Shown here: in pieces, positions 34,165 through 43,605 of the stretch | How the letters are laid out: each line of letters begins with the position of its first letter | How positions within the stretch are numbered: position 1 is the first letter of the stretch | DNA from: PALSA-243 sp963743705 | GTDB taxonomy: Bacteria; Acidobacteriota; Terriglobia; Bryobacterales; Bryobacteraceae | Direction: 5' to 3' | Assembly (NCBI GenBank): GCA_963743705.1 | Contig: CAVUQS010000005.1 | Location: forward strand, 248,001-312,000 | DNA: 64,000 bases | Notes under the pieces: generated by a model | The model's input: the letters and a program-made list of their open reading frames with translations, nothing else | Told to the model about the DNA's origin: nothing | The model's database searches: none | Program-made: the position numbers and the translations under genes

Positions 34165-34229
34165 ACGTTGCGGCGCCCGGGACGCTATTTTTCTGCGCGT
34201 TTTTTTGCCTTGGTGCGTCAACTAAGAAG

Positions 34230-37200
34230 ATGGCCCATAGGGAGAGGTGTCTTCAGGTCCTGTCTTTTCTTTGTTTTTGTTGCGCGGTTCCGGCGGAGGC
34301 CCAAACCGCGACCCCGGCGCTCCAGGCCGCCAAGGCTCTAGACGTTCAGCAGACCCGCTATGAGCTTCGCCAGGGTGAATCGGCGCAGATTGCAGCTTCC
34401 TCCGGAACGCTCGATTTCCTGGCGAACGCAACGGGCCGCCGGCTCGATCAAAACGGCGCCCAAGCCGCGGGCTTGGTCGTGGGGACGGATACCGCCGGCA
34501 ATACCGTTGTGGCCGCGTCGCAGCGAGCCAAGCCTGGCGATTATTCCGTCACGCTCACCGCTACCAGCGCCACCGGAGAGCAACGGCTAACCGCTTTGAC
34601 CGTCTCTGTCAAACCGCGGCAATCCGTGCCATCGGTTCCATCGGGCTCGACGCGGCCTCCCGTGGTACTCCTGAACGGGTGGCAGGTTGGGATCACCGGC
34701 GCTTGTCCGATCGCCAGCAGTTCGTCGGACACCTTCGGCAATCTTGCTCAGTATTTGGTCTCCGATGGGGCGCCGATCGTCTATTTGTTCGATAACTGCC
34801 TGGAAGATCCTAGCCAGTTGGTCGAAACTCTGGGCAACGATTTAGGCGACTTCCTGAATTCCATTCAATACGCCAATGGCCAACAGGTTCCGCAGATCGA
34901 TCTTGTCGCCTTCAATTTAGGAGGTCTGATCGTACGCTCCTATCTTTCCGGGCTGCAGCCCGATCAAACGCTAAGTCCGCCCAATCCGACGTTGGTTCGC
35001 GACCTGGTCTTGATCGCAACGCCGAATTTCGGATCGTTTGTCGCTGGTAACTACGTCAATTCCATCGCGCCCGGCACGCAAAGCGCCGAGATGGTGCCGG
35101 GGAGCGCTTTGCAATACAACCTGGCCAATTGGAACCAGCGAACCGACGATCTGCAGGGTGTGAACGCCGTCGCCGTGATCGGCAACGCCGGCACATACAC
35201 GGCCAACCTATCGTCCTCGGTGGTCCTCAACAATGCTAGCGATGGGTTGGAGTCGCTGACCAGCGCGTCCGCCGGCTTCGTGACCTTGCAACCCGGCATG
35301 ACGCGCATCGTGCCCTATTGCGCCGTCGATCCGACGGCGTTTACGAACACGGCAACATTTGGACCCTTCGCGTGCAACGCGCCGGGAATCGCTAACGTAA
35401 ATACCACCACGCAGCAAACTGGGCTGATCGTGCGCTCGTTCCTGTCCGGCACATCGGATTGGAAATCCATCGGATCGTCGCCCTCCAACGATCCCTATCT
35501 ATCGCAGAGCGGCGGGATGTTGTTCTCGCTGGCCAGTGCCGGCGGTAGCTTCGTCTCCGACCTCACCAGCCTCACCTGGGGAACCTTGCAGCTAACACCA
35601 GGCGGTAACGCGACCACGACCTACTACGGCGATTTCCTCAGCGGGACCGGCGTCTTGCAGCCGGTGAGCGCCTCGCTGGGAACGGTCAATTGCGGGTCTT
35701 ATACCCAAGTCGCCGGCTTCTTTTCCGCGTTGCGCTGCAAGATCGCCACCGCGATCTTCTCGATCGGCCCGCAGCTGAGCGGCCAGGCGCGCGTTGTCGC
35801 CGCGGGTTCGAACATCACCATCGCGGGCGCAAGCTTCAGTGGACAGTGCATCGGATGCAAAGTCGTTGCGACTCCCGCCGGCTCGAGCACCGGCCAGAAC
35901 CTGCAAGTAAGTTCGTGGACTAATACCTCGATTACCGCCGCGCTACCCGCCTCACTAACTGGCTTCCTTACCATTACGGTCTTCGCGTTGCCTGGCGCCG
36001 ATTCCTTGACTATCATGTCGGTCGCGCCGTCTCCTTCCACCATAGCGGCGGCGCCCACAAGCCTGCAATTCAGTTACACCACCGGCGGAACGGTCCCCAA
36101 CGCCCAATCCGTTCAGATCACCAACAGCGGTAGCGGAACGCTCGCCTGGACTGCCACATCGGATTCATCCTGGCTCACGGTCTCGCCGTCTTCCGGAACC
36201 GCGCCGTCGACGCTCTCGATTTCCGTGACGCCCGGCAGTTTGAGCGCGGGCACATACAGCGGCAACATTCAGATTACGGCCTCCGGCGCTTCGAACACGC
36301 CGTTAACGATTCCCGTGACCTTTACAGTGACCGCGGCCCCGCCGGTGCTTGCGGTTGCGCCACAATCGCTGACGTTCAACTACACCGTGGGCGGTTCCGC
36401 GCCGGCCGCGCAGACCGTCGCCATCACGAACGCCGGCGCAGGCTCGCTTTCGTGGACCGCCGCCGCCAGCGACTACTGGCTTGTTCTGAATGCGAATTCC
36501 GGCAGCGCTCCCGGGACGCTCTCGATTTCGATAAACCCGGCCAACTTGGCGGCCGGGACTTACACGACGGCCGTTCCGGTTACTGCAACCGGCGCTTCCG
36601 GCAGCCCGGTCTCCATCGCGATTACGCTAGTGGTACAAGGGACGCAACCCGCCGGAACCATCACCTCCGTCGCCAATGGCGCAAGTTACCAGCCCGGCAT
36701 CGCGTCGGCCACGTGGCTGTCGATTTTCGGCGCTGACTTGTCTTCGACCACTTATATCTGGCAAACTTCCGATTTCGTGAACGGCCTGCTGCCCACGTCG
36801 CTACAAGGCGTATCGGTTACCGTCAACGGCGTGCCCGCGTTCGTCGAATATGTCAGCCCTACGCAGATCAATGTGCTGGCGCCGGACGGTGCTGCCACTG
36901 GTACGGTGCAAGTCCAGGTGACTGCGGCGCAACAGGGCAGCAACAGTTTCTCAACGCAAAAGAACCCATTCGCACCTGCGTTCTTCACTATCGACAATGG
37001 CCTCTACGCGGCTGCGCTCCACGCCGACTACACGCTCATCGGCAGCGTCAACCTGATCCCCGGCGTGACGACTCGTCCCGCGCAGCCGGGCGAAACCATC
37101 TTGCTTTACGCGACCGGCTTCGGACCGACTAACCCGCCGCTGCCCACGTCACAGTTAGTGAGCACGCCGGCGGTCCTGGCGAACCAGGTACAGGTTACTA

Positions 37201-37364
37201 TTGGTGGTATGAACGCGCCGGTGGCATTTGCCGGGTTAGTATCTCCCGGTCTATATCAGTTCAACGTCGCAGTACCCGGTCTCCCCAACGGCGATGCCGC
37301 GGTGGTGGCGACCATCGGAGGCGTTTCCACACCCACTGGACTTTCGATTACCGTTCAGCAATGA
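34230..37364 (+). CDS. Secreted pseudo-lipase with BACON repeats and TIGR03437 C-terminus
   Basis: A 1044-residue exported protein. The signal peptide ends at VPAEAQT. An alpha/beta-hydrolase-like domain (about 145-330) has PVVLLNGWQVGITG and the elbow VAFNLGGLIVRSYLSG, where the nucleophile position is Asn229 instead of Ser, so lipase activity is unlikely. Two BACON/Ig-like repeats follow (about 607-702 and 706-800; 'SLQFSYTTGG' and 'SLTFNYTVGG' with WLTVSPSSG). The last 235 residues are the Solibacter TIGR03437 domain (SVANGASYQPGIASATWLSI to SITVQQ). Probably cell-surface or secreted. Confidence 0.82.
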   Translation: MAHRERCLQVLSFLCFCCAVPAEAQTATPALQAAKALDVQQTRYELRQGESAQIAASSGTLDFLANATGRRLDQNGAQAAGLVVGTDTAGNTVVAASQRAKPGDYSVTLTATSATGEQRLTALTVSVKPRQSVPSVPSGSTRPPVVLLNGWQVGITGACPIASSSSDTFGNLAQYLVSDGAPIVYLFDNCLEDPSQLVETLGNDLGDFLNSIQYANGQQVPQIDLVAFNLGGLIVRSYLSGLQPDQTLSPPNPTLVRDLVLIATPNFGSFVAGNYVNSIAPGTQSAEMVPGSALQYNLANWNQRTDDLQGVNAVAVIGNAGTYTANLSSSVVLNNASDGLESLTSASAGFVTLQPGMTRIVPYCAVDPTAFTNTATFGPFACNAPGIANVNTTTQQTGLIVRSFLSGTSDWKSIGSSPSNDPYLSQSGGMLFSLASAGGSFVSDLTSLTWGTLQLTPGGNATTTYYGDFLSGTGVLQPVSASLGTVNCGSYTQVAGFFSALRCKIATAIFSIGPQLSGQARVVAAGSNITIAGASFSGQCIGCKVVATPAGSSTGQNLQVSSWTNTSITAALPASLTGFLTITVFALPGADSLTIMSVAPSPSTIAAAPTSLQFSYTTGGTVPNAQSVQITNSGSGTLAWTATSDSSWLTVSPSSGTAPSTLSISVTPGSLSAGTYSGNIQITASGASNTPLTIPVTFTVTAAPPVLAVAPQSLTFNYTVGGSAPAAQTVAITNAGAGSLSWTAAASDYWLVLNANSGSAPGTLSISINPANLAAGTYTTAVPVTATGASGSPVSIAITLVVQGTQPAGTITSVANGASYQPGIASATWLSIFGADLSSTTYIWQTSDFVNGLLPTSLQGVSVTVNGVPAFVEYVSPTQINVLAPDGAATGTVQVQVTAAQQGSNSFSTQKNPFAPAFFTIDNGLYAAALHADYTLIGSVNLIPGVTTRPAQPGETILLYATGFGPTNPPLPTSQLVSTPAVLANQVQVTIGGMNAPVAFAGLVSPGLYQFNVAVPGLPNGDAAVVATIGGVSTPTGLSITVQQ

Positions 37365-37540
37365 AGCAGTCGTTACGGCGCTCGCTCATTGGCATTCTGG
37401 CCGGCAACGCAATCTACTACTGCGTCGAGCGCTTCCTTCCTCAGCCCGCGCGGCACCAGCTCTATCAGATCGATCTGGGATTGGCGATCGATTTCTGTCT
37501 TTGTCTGGCGTGTTACGGAATCGCGCGCCTGATCTGGTAG
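37361..37540 (+). CDS. Small membrane protein, 59 residues
   Basis: ATG 37361 overlaps the stop of the preceding gene as ATGA, so it is probably translationally coupled. It has two hydrophobic stretches (SLIGILAGNAIYYCV and LGLAIDFCLCLACYGIARLI) separated by a short polar loop with FLPQPARHQLYQID. No family recognised. It is followed, convergently, by the DoxX-like gene five bases away. Confidence 0.6.
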   Translation: MKQSLRRSLIGILAGNAIYYCVERFLPQPARHQLYQIDLGLAIDFCLCLACYGIARLIW

Positions 37541-37545
37541 AGCGG

Positions 37546-38808
37546 CTACCGGTTGAACGGCACCTCGTTGATCCAATGAAAGCGGCGATTGGTCAACAAG
37601 ACCTTGCTCAAATCGACTTTGCGCAGGCGAATTTCGCCGTAGTCGCCTTTGAGCACGACATGATCCGGATCCGGCCGTGACCAGGTGTACGAATCCCTGC
37701 GATTTAGCGAGATGGTGTTGCCGCTGTACTGCGTGGCGCGATATTCCAGCGAATCGTCAGCCATACGAATCGCAAGGTTTTGCGGGCTTTGAATGGCTAC
37801 TTTTCGCCAATTGTCGCGGCTATTCTCGACGTCATATAGCCCGTAGAGAGGCGGCCGCGCCTGCCCGTAATATTGCTTGTAACTCGCCCGGCCTTGCACC
37901 ACGTGCATCACCAGGCAATAGCCCACGAAGACGACCCAGAAGACACTGGCCGCGATGCGCGCCCGGCGGCCCTGGAAGTTCGGTCCCGCAAGCTCTGCCG
38001 GCGCCGTGGCGCGGTTCAGAATCAATGCATCCATGAGGCGGCGCAAATCCGGGGTTAGCAAAAAGACCGCCATCAACAGCAGGTTCGTCGAGTACAGCTT
38101 CACCGGAACATCATAGAAATAATTCAGCGCCACTACATTCGTCAGCACCGCGAGCGAAACCATGGCGCCCAGGCTGGTCGTGCGCCGGAAAAGTAGCAAC
38201 AATCCGCCTGTCACTTCCGCCGCACCCGTAAAGATGATGTATGGCACCGACGCCCCCATGAACGACCAAAGCACGCCCATGGGAGAGAAGTTGCCATAGG
38301 GCTCCATCAGCTTAGTGAGCGGCGTGGGCACGAATTGCAGCGGAAACACTTTGGCAAAGCCATACGAAAAAAGCGTGAACGCCAGCGTGTACCGCACCAG
38401 CAGCCGCAGCCATCCGTGCACGGCGCGGTAGTCCGGCCTGCGCCGGTCGAGCAGCGTCCAGGTCAGACATCCCGCCAGGGCAATGACCACGAACAGCAGG
38501 TTCTGGATGTAATCCAGAGTCGTATCGCCGCTGCCCGTCCGAAAGTATGTGGCAGGCCGTCCGCTCAAGTGGAATACATGGATAGCGACCCATGGGCACA
38601 TCGCATGCCAGAGCTTAATGTATGGCTGAACGAGGTACTGCGCGCCCGGAAACATCTGCAGCAGGCTGACGCGGCCCGTATCCGGCATCGCGTACAGCAC
38701 CCAATAGCAGCAGACAAAGCGAAAAATCAATCGATGCGCCAATGACCAGCGGACACGTTCCGCCGCCGGAGCCTGCTCTTCTTGCGCGGTACTGGCAAAT
38801 CCCGCCAT
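37546..38808 (-). CDS. DoxX-like integral membrane protein
   Basis: A 420-residue protein with about seven hydrophobic helices. The DoxX-like part spans residues about 130-270 (RYTLAFTLFSYGFAKVFPLQ, then PYIIFTGAAEVTGGLLLLFRR, SLGAMVSLAVLTNVVALNYF). An N-terminal pair of helices precedes it. The soluble C terminus (about 320-420) is beta-rich (YTWSRPDPDHVVLKGDYGEI). Related proteins act in thiol/redox or carotenoid chemistry, but no role can be assigned here. Confidence 0.7.
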   Translation of the reverse strand: MAGFASTAQEEQAPAAERVRWSLAHRLIFRFVCCYWVLYAMPDTGRVSLLQMFPGAQYLVQPYIKLWHAMCPWVAIHVFHLSGRPATYFRTGSGDTTLDYIQNLLFVVIALAGCLTWTLLDRRRPDYRAVHGWLRLLVRYTLAFTLFSYGFAKVFPLQFVPTPLTKLMEPYGNFSPMGVLWSFMGASVPYIIFTGAAEVTGGLLLLFRRTTSLGAMVSLAVLTNVVALNYFYDVPVKLYSTNLLLMAVFLLTPDLRRLMDALILNRATAPAELAGPNFQGRRARIAASVFWVVFVGYCLVMHVVQGRASYKQYYGQARPPLYGLYDVENSRDNWRKVAIQSPQNLAIRMADDSLEYRATQYSGNTISLNRRDSYTWSRPDPDHVVLKGDYGEIRLRKVDLSKVLLTNRRFHWINEVPFNR

Positions 38809-39188
38809 TTGGGATGCATTGTATCGTAGCGGGCCGGGCCTCGGCGGTTGCCGGAGCGCAAGGACCGCATCCTGTCCGCGCGCGTCGATTTGTCAGATCG
38901 GCGCCGGCTAGTCCCGCTCGGCCTTAGCCCGAGGAACGCGTGGTTACCGGAAGTCGCCGCTCTGGACGAACAGAATTCTGCGCAGTTCCTGTCGCCAAGG
39001 CGGAAGAGGAAGCCACGGGAAGGGCCTTGTTGAAGCTAGCTGACTCGATGGTCGCGTCGTTAAAGGAAAGATGATGTACCGAATTACGCCTCAAGGAAGT
39101 GTTCAAAGAACCCCGACAGGGCCGCCTATAGCGGTAACTGCCTAACGCGCGGCCGCGTGAAATCTTGTATGATAATGCTGGATTTATA
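38809..39188. other. Gene-poor interval between divergent genes
   Basis: 380 bases between the DoxX-like gene and the DUF1592 gene. It should contain divergent promoters. A TATGATAAT stretch at 39168-39176 lies 13 bases before the DUF1592 ATG and may be a -10 for a near-leaderless message, though no -35 is evident. One short ORF is listed separately. Nothing else seen. Confidence 0.5.
38940..39074 (+). CDS. Possible 44-residue ORF
   Basis: GTG 38940, with GAGGAA just upstream, encodes 44 residues ending in a helix-like ATGRALLKLADSMVASLKER. No family, and no support beyond the ribosome-binding site and the amphipathic tail. Confidence 0.22.
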   Translation: MVTGSRRSGRTEFCAVPVAKAEEEATGRALLKLADSMVASLKER

Positions 39189-42100
39189 ATGTCCCCGCGC
39201 ACCCTGGCAGCCTTAATTGTGTTCTCCTCAGCGCCCTCGGCCATTGGCAGTTCCGCGCTCGACCGGCAGTTCGCGCAGACCGTCCGTCCCTTTGTGGCCA
39301 AGTATTGTGAGGGATGTCACAGCGGCGCGTCGCCCGCTGCGCAGTTCGATCTCAAGTCTTATTCGACCATGGACGCCGCGGTCCGCGATTACCTCCGCTG
39401 GACATTAGTCAGCGGCAGGCTTTCCGCGCATCAGATGCCGCCCAAGGAGATGCCGCAACCGCCGGAGGCCGCCCGCCAGCAGGTGATTGCTTGGATTCAA
39501 GCCATGCGAACCGAGCTTGCGCGGAAAAACGACGGCGACCCGGGACAGGTGCTGGCGCGCAGGCTGAGCAACGCCGAGTATAACTACACCATCCGCGATC
39601 TCACCGGCGTAGACATGCAGCCAACGCGCGAGTTCCCCGTGGACCCGGCGAATCCCGAAGGCTTCGACAATTCCGGCGAGGCGCTCTCCATGTCGCCCGC
39701 CCTGCTCGGCAAGTATCTGCAGGCCGCGCGCGAAGTGGGCGACCACATGGTCCTCACCCCCGATGGGTTCGACTTCGCGCCTTACCCGATGCTGGTCGAA
39801 ACCGATCGCGAAAAGTACGCGATCCAGCGCATCGTCGATTTCTACAAGAGCCAGCCTACCGATTACGCGGATTACTTCGAGGCCGCCTGGCGCTACAAAT
39901 ACCGGTCGGCGCTCGGCAAGCCGAACCTTACGTTGGCAAGCGCCGCGGTGCAGGCGAAGCTGAGCCCGAAATATCTGCCGATGGTCTGGTCGATTCTCGA
40001 AGAGACCAAAGACGCCGTGGGGCCGGTGGCCAAGCTTCAGACCATGTGGCGCGCACTCCCCGCGCCGCGCGGCGTTGAACCCGATGCGGTCCGCCCGCAA
40101 TGCGTCCAGATGCGCGATTTCGTGAAGAAACTTCGCAACGAAACCGCCATGGAGTTCGCCGCGCCGCGAGTGCGAGGCTTGAGCGCCACGACGCAGCCAC
40201 TGATGAACTGGAAGCTGAAGGAGTTCGCCGAGCACCGCCGCGATTTCGACCGGGAAGCTCTGCGCATGTCTAGCGATCCACCGCTGACCGCGCCCGAGAT
40301 TCCGAAACTGGCGGGCCTCGGTCAGGAAGCCGCGGTGCGCGCCAAGGCTCTGGAACTCAAGTCTCGAGTGGGTGATGCGGACCTGATCATTCCCGGCGGC
40401 CAGCGTCTGCAATATGAAGCCGCCTTCGCGCAGCTCAGCCTCGTGTTTCCCGACGCTTTCTATATCAGCGAGCGCGGGCGCTTTTATCCGGACGATTCGG
40501 AAGATAAAGGACGTCTGCTCAGCGCGGGCTTTCACAACGTGATGGGCTACTTCCGCGACGATATTCCGCTTCAGGAATTGATTCTCGACGACGCCGGCAA
40601 GAAGCATCTCGAGAGACTGTGGCAGGAATTCGATTTCATCGGCGACCACACCAAGCGAACCTGGGTTCAGTATTACTTCAATCAAAGCGGCGAAGTTCGG
40701 GGAGAGGGCCGCGAATCCGGCACGGAACGCCCGTCGGATGAAGATGTCGCGGCGGAACCCGTCATCATGGGCCTCAAGGCCGCGTATCTGGCGAAGGCGG
40801 ATGCGCCGGGAAACAACCCCATTGCGATGGAGGCGATCCGCGAGCATTTCGACCGGGTCAACAAGACGATTCGGACGCTGGAAAAGTTGCGCGCCGACGC
40901 CGAACCCCTGCACCTCGACGCGCTGATCGCCTTTGCGGCGCGCGCCTATCGCAGGCCACTCGCACCGGCAGAGCGGGCGGATATCCTCGCCTACTATCAC
41001 AAGCTGCGCGAGAAAGACGGCTTATCGCACGAAGACGCGATTCGCGATTCCATTGTCAGCGTGCTGATGTCGCCCGATTTTTGTTATCGCATCGATCTCT
41101 ATAACACCTCAGCCAAAGGCGCCGCTGGCAAGACGCCGGCGGCTGCTGCGGCCAAGCCATTGTCGCCTTACGATCTCGCAAGCCGGCTCAGTTACTTTCT
41201 ATGGTCGAGCATGCCGGATGAGGAACTATTGCGGCACGCCGCGGCAGGCGATTTGCGCAAGCCCGAAGTTCTATTGGCGCAGGAGCGCCGGATGCTGAAG
41301 GACCCGCGCGCAAGCGGCCTGGCGACGGAGTTCGCGGGCAACTGGCTCGATTTCCGCCGCTTCGAACAACATAACGCCGTCGATCGCCAGCGTTTTCCCA
41401 GCTTCAACAACGATCTCCGCGAGGCCATGTTTCAGGAGCCGATCCGTTTCATCGAAGACGCATTTCAGAACGACCGCTCGGTGTTGGATTTGATCTACGG
41501 CGACTACACGTTCGTGAATCCCGTCCTGGCGAAACATTACGGGATGCCGGAACTGAAGGTTGCGCCGGCGACTTGGGTGCGCGTGGACGACGCCAAGCAA
41601 TACGGCCGTGGCGCGCTGCTTCCCATGGCCGTGTTTCTGACCCAGAATGCGCCCGGCCTTCGGACAAGCCCCGTCAAACGCGGCTACTGGGTCGCCAAGC
41701 GCGTGCTCGGTGAAGTGATTCCGCCGCCGCCGGCCAATGTGCCCGAGTTGCCCTCGGACGAAGCCAAGTCAGACCTCACCATCCGCGCCATGCTGGAGAA
41801 ACATCGCGCGAATCCTGTCTGCGGCTCCTGCCACGCGCGCTTCGATTCGTTTGGGCTGACGTTTGAAGGTTATGGTCCCGTAGGGGACATACGCACCGCG
41901 GACCTCGCAGGCCGGCCCGTCGATATTACGGCGGTATTTCCCGGCGGAAGTGAGGGCTCGGGACTCGCCGGTCTGCAAACGTACATCCGGCAGCATCGCC
42001 AAACTGACTTCCTGGATAATTTCGCGCGCAAACTGTTGGCTTACGCCTTGGAGCGCTCTCTCATGCTTTCGGATGAACCCTTGCTCGAACGCATGCAGAC

Positions 42101-42269
42101 GAAGTTGACCGCGAATGAGTATAAAATCGATACATTGCTGGAAGCTATCGTCACAAGCCCGCAGTTCCTGAACAAACGCGGCCCCGAGCCGCGCGAGCCG
42201 TCCGCCACGCTTGCCAAATCTGTTGCCCGCGACAAGAAAGGTGAATCCGATGCCCCGCCTAAGAGATAG
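39189..42269 (+). CDS. DUF1592-type planctomycete cytochrome-like protein
   Basis: A 1026-residue exported protein from ATG 39189 with a signal peptide (MSPRTLAALIVFSSAPSAIG). An N-terminal cytochrome c-like module has the haem motif CEGCH (Cys40, Cys43, His44). The DUF1587 (RLSNAEYNYTIRDLTG), DUF1595, DUF1592 (SRLSYFLWSSMPDEELL), DUF1588 (TSPVKRGYWVAKRVLG, with a second CGSCH) and DUF1585 (FARKLLAYALERSLMLSDEP) domains follow in the standard order. Role unknown. Always paired with a DUF1552 protein, as here, where the genes overlap by 20 bases. Confidence 0.92.
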   Translation: MSPRTLAALIVFSSAPSAIGSSALDRQFAQTVRPFVAKYCEGCHSGASPAAQFDLKSYSTMDAAVRDYLRWTLVSGRLSAHQMPPKEMPQPPEAARQQVIAWIQAMRTELARKNDGDPGQVLARRLSNAEYNYTIRDLTGVDMQPTREFPVDPANPEGFDNSGEALSMSPALLGKYLQAAREVGDHMVLTPDGFDFAPYPMLVETDREKYAIQRIVDFYKSQPTDYADYFEAAWRYKYRSALGKPNLTLASAAVQAKLSPKYLPMVWSILEETKDAVGPVAKLQTMWRALPAPRGVEPDAVRPQCVQMRDFVKKLRNETAMEFAAPRVRGLSATTQPLMNWKLKEFAEHRRDFDREALRMSSDPPLTAPEIPKLAGLGQEAAVRAKALELKSRVGDADLIIPGGQRLQYEAAFAQLSLVFPDAFYISERGRFYPDDSEDKGRLLSAGFHNVMGYFRDDIPLQELILDDAGKKHLERLWQEFDFIGDHTKRTWVQYYFNQSGEVRGEGRESGTERPSDEDVAAEPVIMGLKAAYLAKADAPGNNPIAMEAIREHFDRVNKTIRTLEKLRADAEPLHLDALIAFAARAYRRPLAPAERADILAYYHKLREKDGLSHEDAIRDSIVSVLMSPDFCYRIDLYNTSAKGAAGKTPAAAAAKPLSPYDLASRLSYFLWSSMPDEELLRHAAAGDLRKPEVLLAQERRMLKDPRASGLATEFAGNWLDFRRFEQHNAVDRQRFPSFNNDLREAMFQEPIRFIEDAFQNDRSVLDLIYGDYTFVNPVLAKHYGMPELKVAPATWVRVDDAKQYGRGALLPMAVFLTQNAPGLRTSPVKRGYWVAKRVLGEVIPPPPANVPELPSDEAKSDLTIRAMLEKHRANPVCGSCHARFDSFGLTFEGYGPVGDIRTADLAGRPVDITAVFPGGSEGSGLAGLQTYIRQHRQTDFLDNFARKLLAYALERSLMLSDEPLLERMQTKLTANEYKIDTLLEAIVTSPQFLNKRGPEPREPSATLAKSVARDKKGESDAPPKR

Positions 42270-43581
42270 ATCCAAAGCAGCCATTTCCCGCCGCACCGTG
42301 CTTCGTGGAGCAGGAGTGACCATGGCGTTGCCATGGCTCGAATCCATGCGAGCTTTTGCCGATTCGGGGACGCCGGCCGCCTTTCCCAAGCGGTTCGCCG
42401 TGATGTTCATGGGCAATGGCATCAATGAAGATCACTGGTCTGCCGAAGGCGCGGGCGATGCGTTGAAGCTCGGCAAGACGCTCTCGCCGCTGGAACCGCT
42501 GAAGCAGAAAATCAACGTCATCGACGGTCTGTATGTGAAGGAATTGACCGGCCAGGGCATTCACCCCGGACAAACCGGCAGCCTTCTTTCCGGCGCGCAT
42601 ATTCAGCGCGGCGCCATTATCCGGTCAGGAATCTCTGTCGATCAAATCATCGCCAATCATGTGGGCGACGATACGCCGCAATCCAGCATCGTTCTGGCCT
42701 GCGAACAGCCCATGACGGGTTATCACGAGTCGAACTTCTCGATGGCGTACAGCTCGCACATCTCGTGGCAGACGCCGGATTCTCCCGTTCCCAACGAAGT
42801 CTATCCTTCGCTGGCATGGGACAACTTATTTGAGAATCGCGGCAGCCTGCGCAACATGAGCATTCTCGACCGCGTGAAAGATCGCGCCGAAGCTCTCAGC
42901 CAGAAAATCAGCTCCACCGACAAAACCAAGCTGGATGAATATCTCACCAGCGTTCGCGAAGTGGAAAAGCGCGTCGACGGCATGCGCAAGAGCAAAGACA
43001 CCGCCGAGGACCTAGCGAAAGCCAAGAACCGGCCCGTCTTTTCGATGGACCGGCCCGCCAATGGCTTGCCGGAAGATTTCCGCGAACACACGCGGCTGAT
43101 GTGCGACATCATCGCCATCGCCTTCCAGATGGATAAGACGCGCGTGGCCTCGCTGCTGCTGGCGCGCGATCTTTCCGCCCTCTACTATCCGTTCCTTGAC
43201 GTAAAAGACGGGCACCATGCCGCGTCGCACACCAATCAATCGGATGGTTACGAACGCATCGCGCGCTTCCATCTGAGCCAGTTCGCGTATCTCGCGCAGA
43301 AGCTCGACAGCATGCAGGAAGGCAACGGAACCGTACTCGACAATTCCTGCCTGATGTTCCTTTCCAACATGTGGATTGGCCGCAAACACGACAACACGCG
43401 CCTGCCCGTGGTGCTGGCCGGCGGTTTGGGCGGCACGCTGGAAACCGGCCGCGCGCTGAATTACCTCGACGCCGGCGCCGGCAACCGCAAAATGTGCAGC
43501 TTGTATCTCTCCATCATGGACCGCATGGGAGTGAAGCTCGAACAATTCGGCGACGCCACCGCCCGATTGCAAAAGCTCTGA
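42250..43581 (+). CDS. DUF1552 family Tat-exported protein
   Basis: A 443-residue protein from ATG 42250, with AAAGGTG upstream. Its twin-arginine signal is SRRTVLRGAGVTMALPWLES. The body is the DUF1552 fold, related to alkaline-phosphatase-like/DUF1501 proteins: FAVMFMGNGINEDHW, NVIDGLYVKE, GIHPGQTGSLLSGAH, SSIVLACEQ, and LPVVLAGGLGGTLETGRALN near the end. Partner of the upstream DUF1592 cytochrome. Both are probably periplasmic. Substrate unknown. Confidence 0.9.
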   Translation: MPRLRDRSKAAISRRTVLRGAGVTMALPWLESMRAFADSGTPAAFPKRFAVMFMGNGINEDHWSAEGAGDALKLGKTLSPLEPLKQKINVIDGLYVKELTGQGIHPGQTGSLLSGAHIQRGAIIRSGISVDQIIANHVGDDTPQSSIVLACEQPMTGYHESNFSMAYSSHISWQTPDSPVPNEVYPSLAWDNLFENRGSLRNMSILDRVKDRAEALSQKISSTDKTKLDEYLTSVREVEKRVDGMRKSKDTAEDLAKAKNRPVFSMDRPANGLPEDFREHTRLMCDIIAIAFQMDKTRVASLLLARDLSALYYPFLDVKDGHHAASHTNQSDGYERIARFHLSQFAYLAQKLDSMQEGNGTVLDNSCLMFLSNMWIGRKHDNTRLPVVLAGGLGGTLETGRALNYLDAGAGNRKMCSLYLSIMDRMGVKLEQFGDATARLQKL

Positions 43582-43605
43582 CATCCTGAACCGCCGCAGT
43601 GCTCT

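Noticed and set aside
34165..34229. A terminator after the NRPS gene
   Set aside because: Two T runs are present but the stem before them is only weakly paired, so it is not listed as a feature.
39405..41000. A 531-residue open frame antisense to the DUF1592 gene
   Set aside because: The sense strand encodes a complete multi-domain family protein with haem motifs; the antisense frame has no recognisable motif and is typical of GC-rich shadow frames.
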